A stretch of 64,000 nucleotides of DNA from Limnobaculum eriocheiris (GCF_021010575.1 NZ_JAJNAG010000002.1:1-64000); one strand, 5' to 3'. Numbered from the stretch's first letter, positions 1 to 8,789 are shown. Translations and numbers: made by a program. The notes: generated by a model not told the origin, from the letters alone.

Positions 1-4
1 AATA

Positions 5-124
5 TGCCTGGCGGCGATAGCGCGGTGGTCCCACCTGACCCCATGCCGAACTCAGAAGTGAAACGCCGTAGCGCCGATGGTAGTGTGGGGCTTCCCCATG
101 CGAGAGTAGGGAACTGCCAGGCTT
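5..124 (+). rRNA. rrf: 5S ribosomal RNA
   Basis: The sequence matches E. coli 5S rRNA almost base for base (recalled). It starts with TGCCTGGCGG and ends with the pairing arm GCCAGGC, which closes helix I over 120 nt. No 23S sequence is visible because the window begins four bases upstream. It is the last gene of an rRNA operon transcribed left to right, followed at once by an intrinsic terminator. Confidence 0.97.
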
Positions 125-134
125 TAATTAGGAG

Positions 135-164
135 AAACCCTCAGCGAAAGCTGAGGGTTTTTTG
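135..164 (+). terminator. Intrinsic terminator of the rRNA operon
   Basis: The stem CCCTCAGC / GCTGAGGG has a GAAA tetraloop and is followed by a run of seven T. It lies 11 nt after the end of 5S rRNA, as expected for the end of an rrn operon. Confidence 0.92.
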
Positions 165-194
165 CTTATGCGGACTATGAAATATTCAGAGACA

Positions 195-254
195 GGCCCT
201 ACCGGCCAGGCACTGTAGTGATATAAGCACATAGCTGTTACGGCCGGAATATTC
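195..254 (-). repeat. Partial copy of a TTCCGGCCG hairpin repeat
   Basis: Read on the minus strand, this segment opens with 17 bases (238-254) identical to the start of the repeat at 43124. It closes with GGCCGGTAGGGCC, the counterpart of CGGCCGGAAGACC there. Only the first hairpin module of the longer repeats at 37726 and 43124 is present. It sits in the 270-bp space between 5S rRNA and the next gene; I see nothing else in that space. Confidence 0.5.
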
Positions 255-394
255 GCTCAAGTCCATTTGTCAGGTTTACCAGCAAATTGAAGCCATGAGT
301 TCAGATTGCCTTCTTGCATCATGCTGCTCACTCACCCAAATTACGTGAAAAATTCTGAATATCTACATTATCTCTCAGAAAAGGTAAATGTCAC

Positions 395-1156
395 TTACTC
401 ACGAATTTTCCATTGTTTAGCTAACTGAGATTTAGTTTCTCCCTGTAACCAGGTATTAATACTTTCCAGCAGCTTAGTGTTGTCTTTTTTAACCATGTAT
501 ACCTTGTGACTCTCTGTACCAGAAAAAGGCTTTTCTGTTGCCATACAGAGTACATTTGGCTCTTTATTCTGATAATAATCGCCTTCAATCAGATCGGTTA
601 CCATAATGTCAGCGGTTTTATCTCTCAGGGCCTGTAGGTTATCGAAATTATCTTTAACCCGGATTATTTGTGCTTTTTTGATGTGACTATCTACAAAAGT
701 TTGATTAGTACCACCAGGGTTAACAACCACTTTCACTTTAGGCTGGTCGATCTTTTCTAAGTCAGGCAATTCTTTGGCGACGGAACAGCTGGCTAACGCA
801 ATTTTCCCATTAGCAACAATTGGTTTGGTTAAACCAAATTCAGCTTCACGTTTTGCTGTTGCGGTAACTCCACCCATAGCAACATCAAATTTATCTGCAC
901 TCAGGTCATCTGACAGCGTTGGCCAACTGGTAATAACGAAATCGACTTTCAGATTTAATGATTTACCTAAGGCATTAGCCATATCGATGTCATACCCCTC
1001 AAGTGCGCCTGAAGCATTGCGGTATGCCAATGGCGCGTAGTCGCCCGGCACGCCCACTTTAAGCGTTCCTGACTGTTGAATAGCATCCATAGTACGGGCC
1101 TGAACCTGTAAACAACTTAGAATTAATGCGGTGCCAACCAATAATTTAGACTTCAT
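395..1156 (-). CDS. Periplasmic solute-binding / cyclohexadienyl dehydratase-like protein
   Basis: A 253-aa family 3 periplasmic binding fold. Residues 1-20 form a signal peptide ending VQA. The segments GYDIDMA (54-60), SWPTL, DVAMGGV, NPGGTN (146-151) and TDLIE (187-191) follow Pseudomonas PheC, a periplasmic cyclohexadienyl dehydratase that evolved from amino-acid-binding proteins. In PheC the Glu of the TDxIE segment is, as I recall, the catalytic acid; here it is E191. Conversion of prephenate or arogenate in the periplasm is therefore possible, but binding of a polar amino acid for an ABC importer is the alternative. No permease or ATPase gene is adjacent, which favours a stand-alone enzyme or orphan receptor. 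It is transcribed alone. Confidence 0.75.
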   Translation of the reverse strand: MKSKLLVGTALILSCLQVQARTMDAIQQSGTLKVGVPGDYAPLAYRNASGALEGYDIDMANALGKSLNLKVDFVITSWPTLSDDLSADKFDVAMGGVTATAKREAEFGLTKPIVANGKIALASCSVAKELPDLEKIDQPKVKVVVNPGGTNQTFVDSHIKKAQIIRVKDNFDNLQALRDKTADIMVTDLIEGDYYQNKEPNVLCMATEKPFSGTESHKVYMVKKDNTKLLESINTWLQGETKSQLAKQWKIRE

Positions 1157-1333
1157 TTTTTATCCTTGTGATTTGATGTGTGTTATTAATTAACATCAAT
1201 CCATAACGGAACGCCAGCAAAAGACAGGAAAATCACTTAAAGGTGTGTGTTTTAGAATGGCAATAAATATCGTATTGAAGGAGAAATACAATACAAAATG
1301 AAAATAAGTTGAAAGGTTGATTGAATGGGTATT

Positions 1334-1357
1334 AAAAAGCCCCAAATTTCGGGGCTT
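1334..1357 (-). terminator. Intrinsic terminator after pssA
   Basis: The stem AAGCCCC / GGGGCTT has a short AAATTT-containing loop. On the minus strand it is followed by TTTTTAAT. It lies six bases beyond the pssA stop codon. Confidence 0.85.
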
Positions 1358-1362
1358 TAAGA

Positions 1363-2718
1363 TTACAGAATACGGCTAATTAACTTATCGATACGAATAC
1401 GCCGCAATCGGCGAATCAGTTTACGTATTTTGACCGGATAGAATTGAATACTTTGCAGCTGCTGGTAGTGATTAACCACAAACGTATGTGTTTTAATGCA
1501 ATCCAGCTCATGCTGGCGAGCTTCTTTTAACTCTCCCTTAGGATCATGGATCAAAATCGCATTTTCAAGATCTAAATGCCATGCCCGTGGGTTTAGGTTG
1601 TTACCGGTTATTAGTTGCCAGTCGTCGTCAACCCACATCCCTTTCAAATGGTAAGTATTATCTTCGTCTTTCCACAAACGGACGGTTAGCAGGCCTTGAT
1701 CTACATAGCGCTGTAATCGTGTAACAAAACGGCGAAGGTTAATTTCATACAGATAGGGCAGTGCGCCAATAATTTTGAATGGTTGATCTTCAGGAATATA
1801 GAAGTCGTTGGCAGTTTTATCACCAACGATAATCTCAACCTGCTTGCCCTGACGTAATAATGAAATGATATTCTTCACTAATGGGGCAGGCAAATTGAAA
1901 TAGGGAGTACATAACGTCAGCTTATGCTCAGTACTGTTCATCAGCCGGTCGATAACTCTATTCAGTGGACTATGACGGCCTAAACCAACGAATGGAGCAA
2001 CGGAAAGCTCCTCATTAGTCGCACTGTTTTCAAATTCATATCCATGAATACGCAGGCTTTGTCTGAATTTTTTGATGTCATTTTTAATTTCCTGACCACG
2101 AGGCCGGTTCTGGCAATCTAAATTGCGCACGGCTTCCGCAGGCAACAGGAACTGTTTGACATAAGCTATCATGCTATCCGCTAATGCGGCATTGGTGATG
2201 AACTGATAGCGGTCATAACGGTATTTATCATGGCGATGCAGATAGACATCATTGACGCTGGCACCGGTATAAGCCACGGTATTATCAATAACGCTACCTT
2301 TTAAGTGCAGCACACCGAGGGCTTCACGCGTATTAACCGGAACACCGTAAACAGGAACTTCTACCCCGGGATGCTGTTCAGCCATTTTACAGTACCAATC
2401 TGCATTGGTACTTTCTGCAGCGGCACCAATCCGCCCCCGTTGAGCACGATGCCAGTCTACTAATATAGCGACCTCTAACTCGGGGCGACGCATTTTGGCT
2501 TGATAAATTGCAGACAAGATATCGATACCTGCATCGTCATGCTCAAGATAAAGCGCAATCAGGTATATGCGTTGTTCTGCGCGACTAATCAAGTCAAGTA
2601 AAGTAGAACGATAATCACCTGGAGTTGATAATATTTTAATATCATCAATCCGTTGGGAAATTTTCGGCAGTTGTGCAAGGTGTTGTTGAGATTTCTTTCG
2701 TTTAAATGATGACAACAT
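1363..2718 (-). CDS. pssA: CDP-diacylglycerol--serine O-phosphatidyltransferase
   Basis: Makes phosphatidylserine from CDP-diacylglycerol and L-serine, the committed step to phosphatidylethanolamine. It is the peripheral, phospholipase-D-type enzyme of enteric bacteria. Two HKD motifs are visible: H138-x-K140 (HLKG) and H357-x-K359 (HLKG), each with a downstream Asp. The basic C-terminus (IRKLIRRLRRIRIDKLISRIL region) fits ribosome or membrane association. The reading frame is open 17 codons further upstream, but the ATG at 2718 gives 451 aa and the conserved MLSSFKRKK start, equal to E. coli. Upstream lies tapT; E. coli patZ, which normally sits between them, is missing. Confidence 0.96.
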   Translation of the reverse strand: MLSSFKRKKSQQHLAQLPKISQRIDDIKILSTPGDYRSTLLDLISRAEQRIYLIALYLEHDDAGIDILSAIYQAKMRRPELEVAILVDWHRAQRGRIGAAAESTNADWYCKMAEQHPGVEVPVYGVPVNTREALGVLHLKGSVIDNTVAYTGASVNDVYLHRHDKYRYDRYQFITNAALADSMIAYVKQFLLPAEAVRNLDCQNRPRGQEIKNDIKKFRQSLRIHGYEFENSATNEELSVAPFVGLGRHSPLNRVIDRLMNSTEHKLTLCTPYFNLPAPLVKNIISLLRQGKQVEIIVGDKTANDFYIPEDQPFKIIGALPYLYEINLRRFVTRLQRYVDQGLLTVRLWKDEDNTYHLKGMWVDDDWQLITGNNLNPRAWHLDLENAILIHDPKGELKEARQHELDCIKTHTFVVNHYQQLQSIQFYPVKIRKLIRRLRRIRIDKLISRIL

Positions 2719-2916
2719 CACAAAGCATTCTTCTCTTGTTGGGTTATGGCAACAGGCCATAACGTGCAAATTTATTATCAGTAGGATCTGGTAATACTAC
2801 CACCACTAACCAAGATTGTGACTAAAAAACCGCGCTAATATCGCAAAACTGTCGCTGATATAACAGATTTTCGCCAATCATTTTTTTAACTGATTGATAT
2901 TGAATAGCATTCAAAA

Positions 2917-3666
2917 CTATGTATTCTGGCTTTTCTCACATTCTCCGGCCGTAAAAGCGATAAAGCTCTCCAGTGAACGATTTGCTTTACCGGCAAGATA
3001 ACGTTGACGAAAATCAGCGAAATAGTGTTCCAGGCTCTCTGAAACATGTTGTTCTCCAGCCTGACTCAGGATTTGAATAGCAACTTCGGCAGTACAGAGT
3101 TGCTCTTTGCGGCTGGCTTCCCGCAGTTGATAATCTGAATTCTGGTCGTTATCGATGGAAAGCACCGGAAAACGGTCCAGATAGGGGCTTTTACGGAACA
3201 TTTTTCTGGCTTCGGTCCAGGTGCCGTCAAGAATAATAAACAGCGGGCGTTTATTATTTTGTTTTTCAACGCAGGTAACAACCCTGTCGGGTGACGCATA
3301 TGAAGCTGGAAAAATGACATAAGGCTGATAATCCGGATTGGACAGCAGCGCCAACAGTTGTGGATTAATATTGGTCCGCGACCAGAGGAATGCTTTAGTC
3401 TCGGGCAAAATATCGGCAATCAGACGACCCGTGTTACTTGGTTTTAACGGCTCAGTATCATACATCAACAGACAAAACGTGCTTTCAGCAAGGGTTGCGG
3501 AAAAAGAGTGACACAAGCAGTGAACCTTGGGTAATAAACAACGATGGCAACGAATGACTCTGCACCCTCTGGCGCGAAAAGGTCGCGTGGATTGAGCCAG
3601 CCGCAGTTCCCTTAATTGCAGTACGGCATTATCAGGAAGTGAAGGGGATGCGATATCAGAAGCCAT
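2917..3666 (-). CDS. tapT: tRNA-uridine aminocarboxypropyltransferase (DTW domain)
   Basis: YfiP/TapT family, 249 aa. Adds the 3-amino-3-carboxypropyl group of SAM to U47 of tRNAs (acp3U). Cysteines C40, C43, C50 and C52 form a metal-binding knuckle. The family signature reads D147-G-T-W150 followed by TEARKMFRKSPYL. The conserved TEPLKPSNTGRLI segment lies near residues 71-83. The N-terminus is about ten residues longer than I recall for E. coli, so the ATG at 3666 is likely but not certain. It is read on the same strand as trxC and pssA, with hairpins separating the units. Confidence 0.92.
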   Translation of the reverse strand: MASDIASPSLPDNAVLQLRELRLAQSTRPFRARGCRVIRCHRCLLPKVHCLCHSFSATLAESTFCLLMYDTEPLKPSNTGRLIADILPETKAFLWSRTNINPQLLALLSNPDYQPYVIFPASYASPDRVVTCVEKQNNKRPLFIILDGTWTEARKMFRKSPYLDRFPVLSIDNDQNSDYQLREASRKEQLCTAEVAIQILSQAGEQHVSESLEHYFADFRQRYLAGKANRSLESFIAFTAGECEKSQNT

Positions 3667-3703
3667 GAAGGTAACCTGAAGTAATCTGTTGGGATCGATA
3701 AAT

Positions 3704-3740
3704 AATAAAGGGGCGCATGATATCGTATTCAGCGCCCCCG
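3704..3740 (-). terminator. Intrinsic terminator after trxC
   Basis: GGGGCGC (3710-3716) pairs with GCGCCCC (3732-3738) around a 15-nt loop. On the minus strand the stem is followed by TTTATTATT. It lies between trxC and tapT, so these two are probably separate transcripts. Confidence 0.7.
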
Positions 3741-3781
3741 GGATAATTTTTTAGCGAAACCTTCAGATTTACCGCAGAGCG

Positions 3782-4213
3782 TTAGCGATTTTTAGCTAAA
3801 ACTTCACTCAGCCACTGGTCAAATGAGGCTTTTGGAAGGGCCCCATTCAACATATCTATACGTTGTCCCTTCTTGAATACCATAATGGTAGGTATACTAC
3901 GGATACCAAAACGAGCACTGAGTTCCTGTTCGGCTTCGGTGTCGACTTTTACAAAGCGGATTTCTCTTTCCCTTTCCTGAGCGACATCTTCAAAGATCGG
4001 GGCAAAGTTGACGCATGGGCCGCACCATGGAGCCCAGAAATCAACGACGACAGGAAGGTCGTCATTTAATAGTGAATCAAAAGAAGCTTTGTTAGCGTTA
4101 ATCACTTCGCCATCAAAAAGCTCATGTCCACAGCGGCCACATTTTGCATCTTCCTGAATACGGTCTTCAGGAATTCGATTTGTAGTCAGACAAGAAGGAC
4201 AAAGGGTATTCAT
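3782..4213 (-). CDS. trxC: Thioredoxin 2
   Basis: Cytoplasmic zinc-containing thioredoxin, a dithiol reductant active during oxidative stress. Two CxxC pairs (C5/C8 and C25/C28) make the N-terminal zinc knuckle that separates TrxC from TrxA. The active site is W63-C-G-P-C67, and the cis-Pro loop reads SIPT. Length 143 aa against 139 in E. coli. In E. coli trxC is activated by OxyR; here the space to the divergent yfiF gene contains an AACTATC / GATAGTT inverted repeat, but its spacing does not match the OxyR pattern. Confidence 0.97.
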   Translation of the reverse strand: MNTLCPSCLTTNRIPEDRIQEDAKCGRCGHELFDGEVINANKASFDSLLNDDLPVVVDFWAPWCGPCVNFAPIFEDVAQEREREIRFVKVDTEAEQELSARFGIRSIPTIMVFKKGQRIDMLNGALPKASFDQWLSEVLAKNR

Positions 4214-4267
4214 GCTGTTACCTCAGTGAAATTACACATTGATTTCACTTATTATGTACAAATGATT

Positions 4268-4298
4268 AACTATCAACAATGTGATTTCGTCGATAGTT
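4268..4298. promoter_or_regulatory. Inverted repeat in the trxC-yfiF divergent promoter region
   Basis: AACTATC (4268-4274) and GATAGTT (4292-4298) form a perfect 7-bp inverted repeat with a 17-bp spacer. It abuts a consensus TATAAT at 4298-4303 that could serve yfiF. It may be an operator; the binding protein is unknown. CTAT and ATAG are OxyR half-site letters, but the arrangement is not the usual ATAG-N7-CTAT. Confidence 0.35.
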
Positions 4299-4394
4299 AT
4301 AATAGATTTAGTCTTTTGGCAGATGATAGTGGCTTACCGGCATAACATCAGGTAATCTGCGCGCCGGATGCGATGTGGAAGTGGAGATATAGGT

Positions 4395-5438
4395 ATGAAT
4401 GACTCTTTTAGCGGTAAGAACGGCAAAGTTAAAGTAATGTACGTCCGCGGTGACGACAACAAAGATGATAAGAATAACCGTCGCTCAGATAAAAAGCGCC
4501 CGGCGAACAGAAGTAACGATCGGGGCGATAAAAATGCACGTTGGGGAGATAAAGATCTTCCGCATCGTCCCGTCCGTAGTGCCGATGAAAAACCACCTCG
4601 TTCCCCATGGCAGGCTAAACTACAGGATGTCAGTGAGCCAGAACCTTTTGATCATGGTGGCATTAGCGGTAAGAGCCAGATAGACCCGGCTCAACTGCGT
4701 CGTCAGCGTGATGAAGAGACTAAGGTGTATGGCGAAAATGCCTGTCAGGCACTGTTTCAAAGTCGCCCGGATGCTATTGTTCGCGCCTATTTTATTCAGT
4801 CGGTAACCCCAAGATTCCGCGAAGCTTTACGCTGGATGGCCGCTAATCGCAAAGCTTATCATGTTGTTGATGAAGAAGAACTTATTCGCGTTTCGGGTAC
4901 TGAGCACCATGGTGGTGTCTGTTTCCTGATTAAAAAACGCGGTGGCTTAACCGTGGCTGACTATTTAGCTAAAGCAGGAAAAAGCGATTGTGTGCTGGCG
5001 TTGGAAAACGTAGGTAATCCGCATAATCTGGGGGGCATGATGCGCTCCTGCGCTCACTTTGGTGTGAAAGGTGTTCTGCTGCGCGAGCCAGGTATGCTTG
5101 AGTCCGGTGCTGCCATTCGTACTGCCGAAGGTGGTGCAGAGCATTTAACCGCTATTGGTATTGATGATTTCCCTCAGGCGTTAGATATGTTCCGCCGGGC
5201 GGGTTATACCATTGTTACTACCTCCAGCCATAAAGGAACACCTCTGTCGGAATCCGTTTTACCAGCAAAAACCGTGTTGGTGCTGGGTGAAGAACGTGAC
5301 GGCCTGTCAGATGTCACCATGAAACAAAGCGATATGAGCGTGTCAATTACAGGAACAGGCAATGTTGAAAGCCTGAACGTTTCTGTTGCTACCGGTATTT
5401 TACTGGCGGAGTGGTGGCGTCAAAATGCCTCTCGCTAA
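4395..5438 (+). CDS. yfiF: SpoU-family tRNA/rRNA 2'-O-methyltransferase YfiF
   Basis: TrmH/SpoU (SPOUT) methyltransferase homologue, 347 aa; the exact substrate is not known to me. A long, charged, probably disordered N-terminus (about 1-105, rich in D, K, R) precedes a substrate-binding subdomain and the SPOUT fold. SPOUT motifs are visible: [16 protein letters not shown] (motif 1), [11 protein letters not shown] (motif 2) and [12 protein letters not shown] (motif 3). The frame is open nine codons earlier, but ATG 4395 follows GTGGAGAT at good distance and reproduces the MND...GKVKVMYVR start of E. coli. It is monocistronic, ending at a strong terminator. Confidence 0.92.
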   Translation: MNDSFSGKNGKVKVMYVRGDDNKDDKNNRRSDKKRPANRSNDRGDKNARWGDKDLPHRPVRSADEKPPRSPWQAKLQDVSEPEPFDHGGISGKSQIDPAQLRRQRDEETKVYGENACQALFQSRPDAIVRAYFIQSVTPRFREALRWMAANRKAYHVVDEEELIRVSGTEHHGGVCFLIKKRGGLTVADYLAKAGKSDCVLALENVGNPHNLGGMMRSCAHFGVKGVLLREPGMLESGAAIRTAEGGAEHLTAIGIDDFPQALDMFRRAGYTIVTTSSHKGTPLSESVLPAKTVLVLGEERDGLSDVTMKQSDMSVSITGTGNVESLNVSVATGILLAEWWRQNASR

Positions 5439-5459
5439 TAGCGACTGAACACCAAAACT

Positions 5460-5486
5460 AAAAAAGAGCGCATTGCGCTCTTTTTT
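5460..5486. terminator. Bidirectional intrinsic terminator between yfiF and yfhL
   Basis: The stem GAGCGC / GCGCTC has an ATT loop. A run of six A precedes it and a run of six T follows, so it can stop transcripts from both convergent genes. Confidence 0.9.
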
Positions 5487-5510
5487 ATTGCTGATTGATA
5501 TATTCATTTA

Positions 5511-5786
<276 letters not shown>

Positions 5787-6355
5787 TTACTGATGCGCAC
5801 ACGCACGCACGTCTTGTATATTTAACCAGTACATAATACATTGAAAAACTCATATCAGTAACACAAAACAGCAACACAAGCTTTTTTGCGTATTAAAAAT
5901 GCATAGTGTGTGAGCTTGTAGTTTTAATGAGGTTTTCGAGGTTGCACTATGTAGCATAGAGTGAACCAAATCCTGATTGATAACGTCGAATTAATGAACG
6001 CATTGCAAAATGGGATAATTGTAGCCCTTATACGAACCAGAATATTAAAATCTGTGTTACTGCCGCTAACACTTTCTTATTGCGTTAGGCTTTTTCTTCA
6101 ATTCGGTATTTAGATAACACCCGAATTTTTCAATTAGTACCCGACCTGAAAATACCCTCATGGTGGATAAGTAGATTTCTTTATCTAACTGTTTTTAATA
6201 TATAAACGTTTTATTTATCTGACCATCGGACGACTTTCTGCTTATATAAAGAAAGTTGAGTTTATCTTTTGAGTCATTATCATGTGAATTTTAGTTTAAA
6301 AACAACCAATAAAGAGATATGAAAAAGTATTTGGGGGTGCGTTTTTTACTCCAAA

Positions 6356-6418
6356 ATGAAGTTAAATACCCACCAGACAGGGACTGGCAAGCCGAAAGAG
6401 AAGGACTATAAGCACTGA
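6356..6418 (+). pseudogene. Start fragment resembling a P4-type phage integrase
   Basis: An ATG opens a 20-codon frame reading MKLNTHQTGTGKPKEKDYKH and then a stop. The pattern MKL(N/T)xxQ-x(3-4)-KPKEKDYKL is how many P4-family tyrosine integrases begin (DUF4102 arm-binding domain), where DGGGLYL would follow. Here that continuation is absent. A TTTGGGGGTG tract just upstream is also typical of integrase 5' regions. It is short enough that chance resemblance is possible. Confidence 0.42.
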
Positions 6419-6569
6419 AAAAGAGAATTAACATATCAATAAAGTGAGATTTTAGTCTAATTTACCTGATAGATATTAGATAGATTATTTATATAACATA
6501 TTGATAAATAAATAATTAAATTTAAAAATAATTTAGCTAGAAATTAGCTGGGCGTATTATCTTTTTATA

Positions 6570-6589
6570 TACTGTATATCCAAACAGTT
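6570..6589. promoter_or_regulatory. LexA (SOS) box upstream of the tailspike gene
   Basis: TACTGTATATCCAAACAGTT keeps CTG-N10-CAG with an AT-rich core and matches the E. coli consensus TACTGTATATATATACAGTA at 16 of 20 positions. It overlaps a TATACT -10 element at 6567-6572, with TTAGCT 17 bp upstream as a weak -35. That is the usual geometry of LexA-repressed promoters. The tailspike ATG lies 35 bp further on. Confidence 0.65.
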
Positions 6590-6624
6590 GTTTGGTTGAT
6601 TACAATTAAAAAGAGAAATAAATT

Positions 6625-8562
6625 ATGTCTGAAAATCCAGTCAATAATGTTACTAAAGAAAATTCCACCATTGAGGGGAATAATTATCTCACTCAGCAGG
6701 CAATAGCTGAGATTGGCTATATCACAATGGATTCATTTCAAACTGGCAATACTCTAACGCAGCCAAACCAAGTGTTAAGAGATACAGATACCGGGGAATA
6801 TTTCCGCTGGGATGGCGTATTCCCTAAGGTGGTTCCATCAGGTTCTATTCCATCAACTGCTGGTGGAATTGGTACGGGGGCTTGGCTCAGTGTTGGTAAT
6901 GCGACTTTAAGGGAGCAACTTAACGCTCAGGGTGCAACGCTTGTCGATCCAACAAGAGTGAAGGTATTGCCATCAGGAAATCTATCTCAGGCACTATACT
7001 ATGTCACTCCCGAACAATTTGGTGCTATCGGTGATGGAACGCTGCATCGCCTTTCAGAGAAATTTAATACCCTCTCAGAGGCGCAAGCTATCTATCCACT
7101 GGTAACTAGCCTGTCACAGTCTATTGATTGGGCAGCCATGCAAAAATCCGATACGGTTGCCAGGGAATTAAAATGTTCCGTTCGCTGTCCAGCGCTGAAA
7201 AAGTATAGGTTTTCATCTTTGGATACTTTGATGTTGGATATCAATAGTTGTTTCATTGCCGGCCCACAGTCAGACCATTTTCACGGCACGATGATTAGCA
7301 AAGATAAACCAGCAACAACATCATCAACTAACATTGGTGATATATGTATCGTTAAGGTTAAAAATGTATCAGATACAGCTTCAGTAAATGGATTTATAAA
7401 CGGTGTAGTATTTCAGGGTTTTTCTCTTGAGTGGGCTAACGTGCCATGGATGTCGGCGGTTAAAGGCGACCTATCTGTCTGTCTGCATATGAATGATGCC
7501 ATCAAAGCAAAGATTGATGTGAGCGTTTGGGGTGGTGAATTTGGCGTATATGGATATGGATGCTGGGGAATGGTCGGTACATTGAGAGTACTCAGTTGCC
7601 ATAAGGGAATTTACTTTGATCCTGTTGCTTCAACCCCTGAGCATACCTCTCCAGTCGGTGTGACCGGTTCAACAACATCATTTGACTTGAGAGTGGAGAT
7701 CGGTGGTTGTCCATTCCCTATTTATCTCGATAAATGCCAGTATGGTTTTTTCCGTGGATATATTGAAGTTCTGAATGATACAGAAGGCGCTATCTGGGAT
7801 AGGGCGAATGAAACACCAATTGCGGTACAACTGGGGCAGAACTGCGAGTATCTGACGTTTGAATTAGGTGTTGAATTTTACAATGGGCTTCTTTTTCTGG
7901 CGGATAAGGATAATAAGAATATAACGGCAAATTTTGGTTTCGTTTATAGTATAACCTACATGAACTCTAGCGGTAATCACACGGCAAGATATACCATTGC
8001 TAATAAGTACTCTCAGACCGAAGTAACAATTCCGGCAGCCACGCGAGCCATTTTCTCATTTAACAACACGGGTAATGACATTACAGTTAATGGTATGAAT
8101 ATGTCTGCGTCGGCTAACTCATTCAACAACCTTGAGTTAGTTAATAAATATCTATATTCAGCCCTGTCAGGAAATAGATTGTTTTTCAATGGGGGTAATG
8201 TCGTATGTACTAACTACCTCAAGGTAACCAGAACTAACAAAAGAGTGCTTGATTTTACGCGGAACAATGGTCTTTCTGACGCACTTAAACCGGGAGTTGA
8301 TTGGTATTATGTCGGAGGAGGATTATATGAACAGAAATCATGGACAACAACTGCGCTAGATGCCTATGGTGTAGTATGGGTTGCATCTCCTTCAGGTTTT
8401 AACCTGCATAAGTGTGAAGCATATTCAGTTGGTGCAGGTGGTTTACCTCAAGGGTTAGGTCTCTTGGAAGTGCCAAGTACAACACTTATGAAGTTTATCC
8501 TGCCGGGTGGAAACACAACGCGTAGTATTGTGTATAAATCGACTGTAGAGCTAATTAACTAG
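6625..8562 (+). CDS. Orphan phage tailspike / receptor-binding protein
   Basis: 645 aa. Residues 30-95 (GYITMDSF...PNQVLRDTDTGEYFRWDGVFPKVVPSGS...GTGAWLSVG) match the particle-binding N-terminal domain shared by tailspikes of many enterobacterial podoviruses and lambdoid phages. The next segment, VTPEQFGAIGDGTLHRLSEKF (127-147), is the usual entry to a pectate-lyase-like beta-helix. Residues 230-640 are rich in G, N, S, T and aromatics, as in trimeric beta-helix spikes that bind or cleave O-antigen or capsule. The catalytic residues and sugar specificity cannot be named. No other tail, head, lysis or repressor gene is nearby, so this is a solitary phage gene. The frame is intact, and RBS AAGAGAAA precedes the ATG. 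Confidence 0.85.
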   Translation: MSENPVNNVTKENSTIEGNNYLTQQAIAEIGYITMDSFQTGNTLTQPNQVLRDTDTGEYFRWDGVFPKVVPSGSIPSTAGGIGTGAWLSVGNATLREQLNAQGATLVDPTRVKVLPSGNLSQALYYVTPEQFGAIGDGTLHRLSEKFNTLSEAQAIYPLVTSLSQSIDWAAMQKSDTVARELKCSVRCPALKKYRFSSLDTLMLDINSCFIAGPQSDHFHGTMISKDKPATTSSTNIGDICIVKVKNVSDTASVNGFINGVVFQGFSLEWANVPWMSAVKGDLSVCLHMNDAIKAKIDVSVWGGEFGVYGYGCWGMVGTLRVLSCHKGIYFDPVASTPEHTSPVGVTGSTTSFDLRVEIGGCPFPIYLDKCQYGFFRGYIEVLNDTEGAIWDRANETPIAVQLGQNCEYLTFELGVEFYNGLLFLADKDNKNITANFGFVYSITYMNSSGNHTARYTIANKYSQTEVTIPAATRAIFSFNNTGNDITVNGMNMSASANSFNNLELVNKYLYSALSGNRLFFNGGNVVCTNYLKVTRTNKRVLDFTRNNGLSDALKPGVDWYYVGGGLYEQKSWTTTALDAYGVVWVASPSGFNLHKCEAYSVGAGGLPQGLGLLEVPSTTLMKFILPGGNTTRSIVYKSTVELIN

Positions 8563-8570
8563 CAACTAAA

Positions 8571-8595
8571 AAGCCCCTTATTGGGGCTTAATGTT
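8571..8595. terminator. Intrinsic terminator after the tailspike gene
   Basis: AAGCCCC / GGGGCTT stem with a TTATT loop, nine bases after the stop codon. The T-rich tail is weak on the plus strand (TAATGTTT) and stronger on the minus strand (TTTTTAG). Confidence 0.65.
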
Positions 8596-8652
8596 TATCT
8601 ATTTTCCAAAAACTAGTCTATCCAGTCAATCTTTCTACCAAAAATCATTGGT

Positions 8653-8672
8653 TGCTGTATATAAAATCAGTA
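8653..8672. promoter_or_regulatory. Second LexA-like box, without a gene
   Basis: TGCTGTATATAAAATCAGTA has CTG-N10-CAG and resembles the umuDC operator as I recall it. No ORF follows in either direction before pgpC; ATG-TAA is the nearest start downstream. It may be the leftover promoter of a lost SOS gene such as a dinI- or umuD-type gene, which often stands near prophage ends. Confidence 0.5.
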
Positions 8673-8789
8673 TTTAAGGGGCGCAATAGTAAGCAGATAA
8701 TTTTATGTAATCAACCTGATTTAATATCAATATTATAAGAGCGGCAAACAGTAATACGTCAATTTAATTGACTGTAATATATAGATTTA

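Noticed and set aside
4268-4298. OxyR site for trxC
   Set aside because: CTAT and ATAG elements are present, but spacing (19 bp) does not fit the four-element OxyR pattern; kept only as an unassigned inverted repeat.
6061-6100. Terminator-like GCTAAC / GTTAGG hairpin in the AT-rich gap
   Set aside because: Only five paired bases with a long loop; too weak to call.
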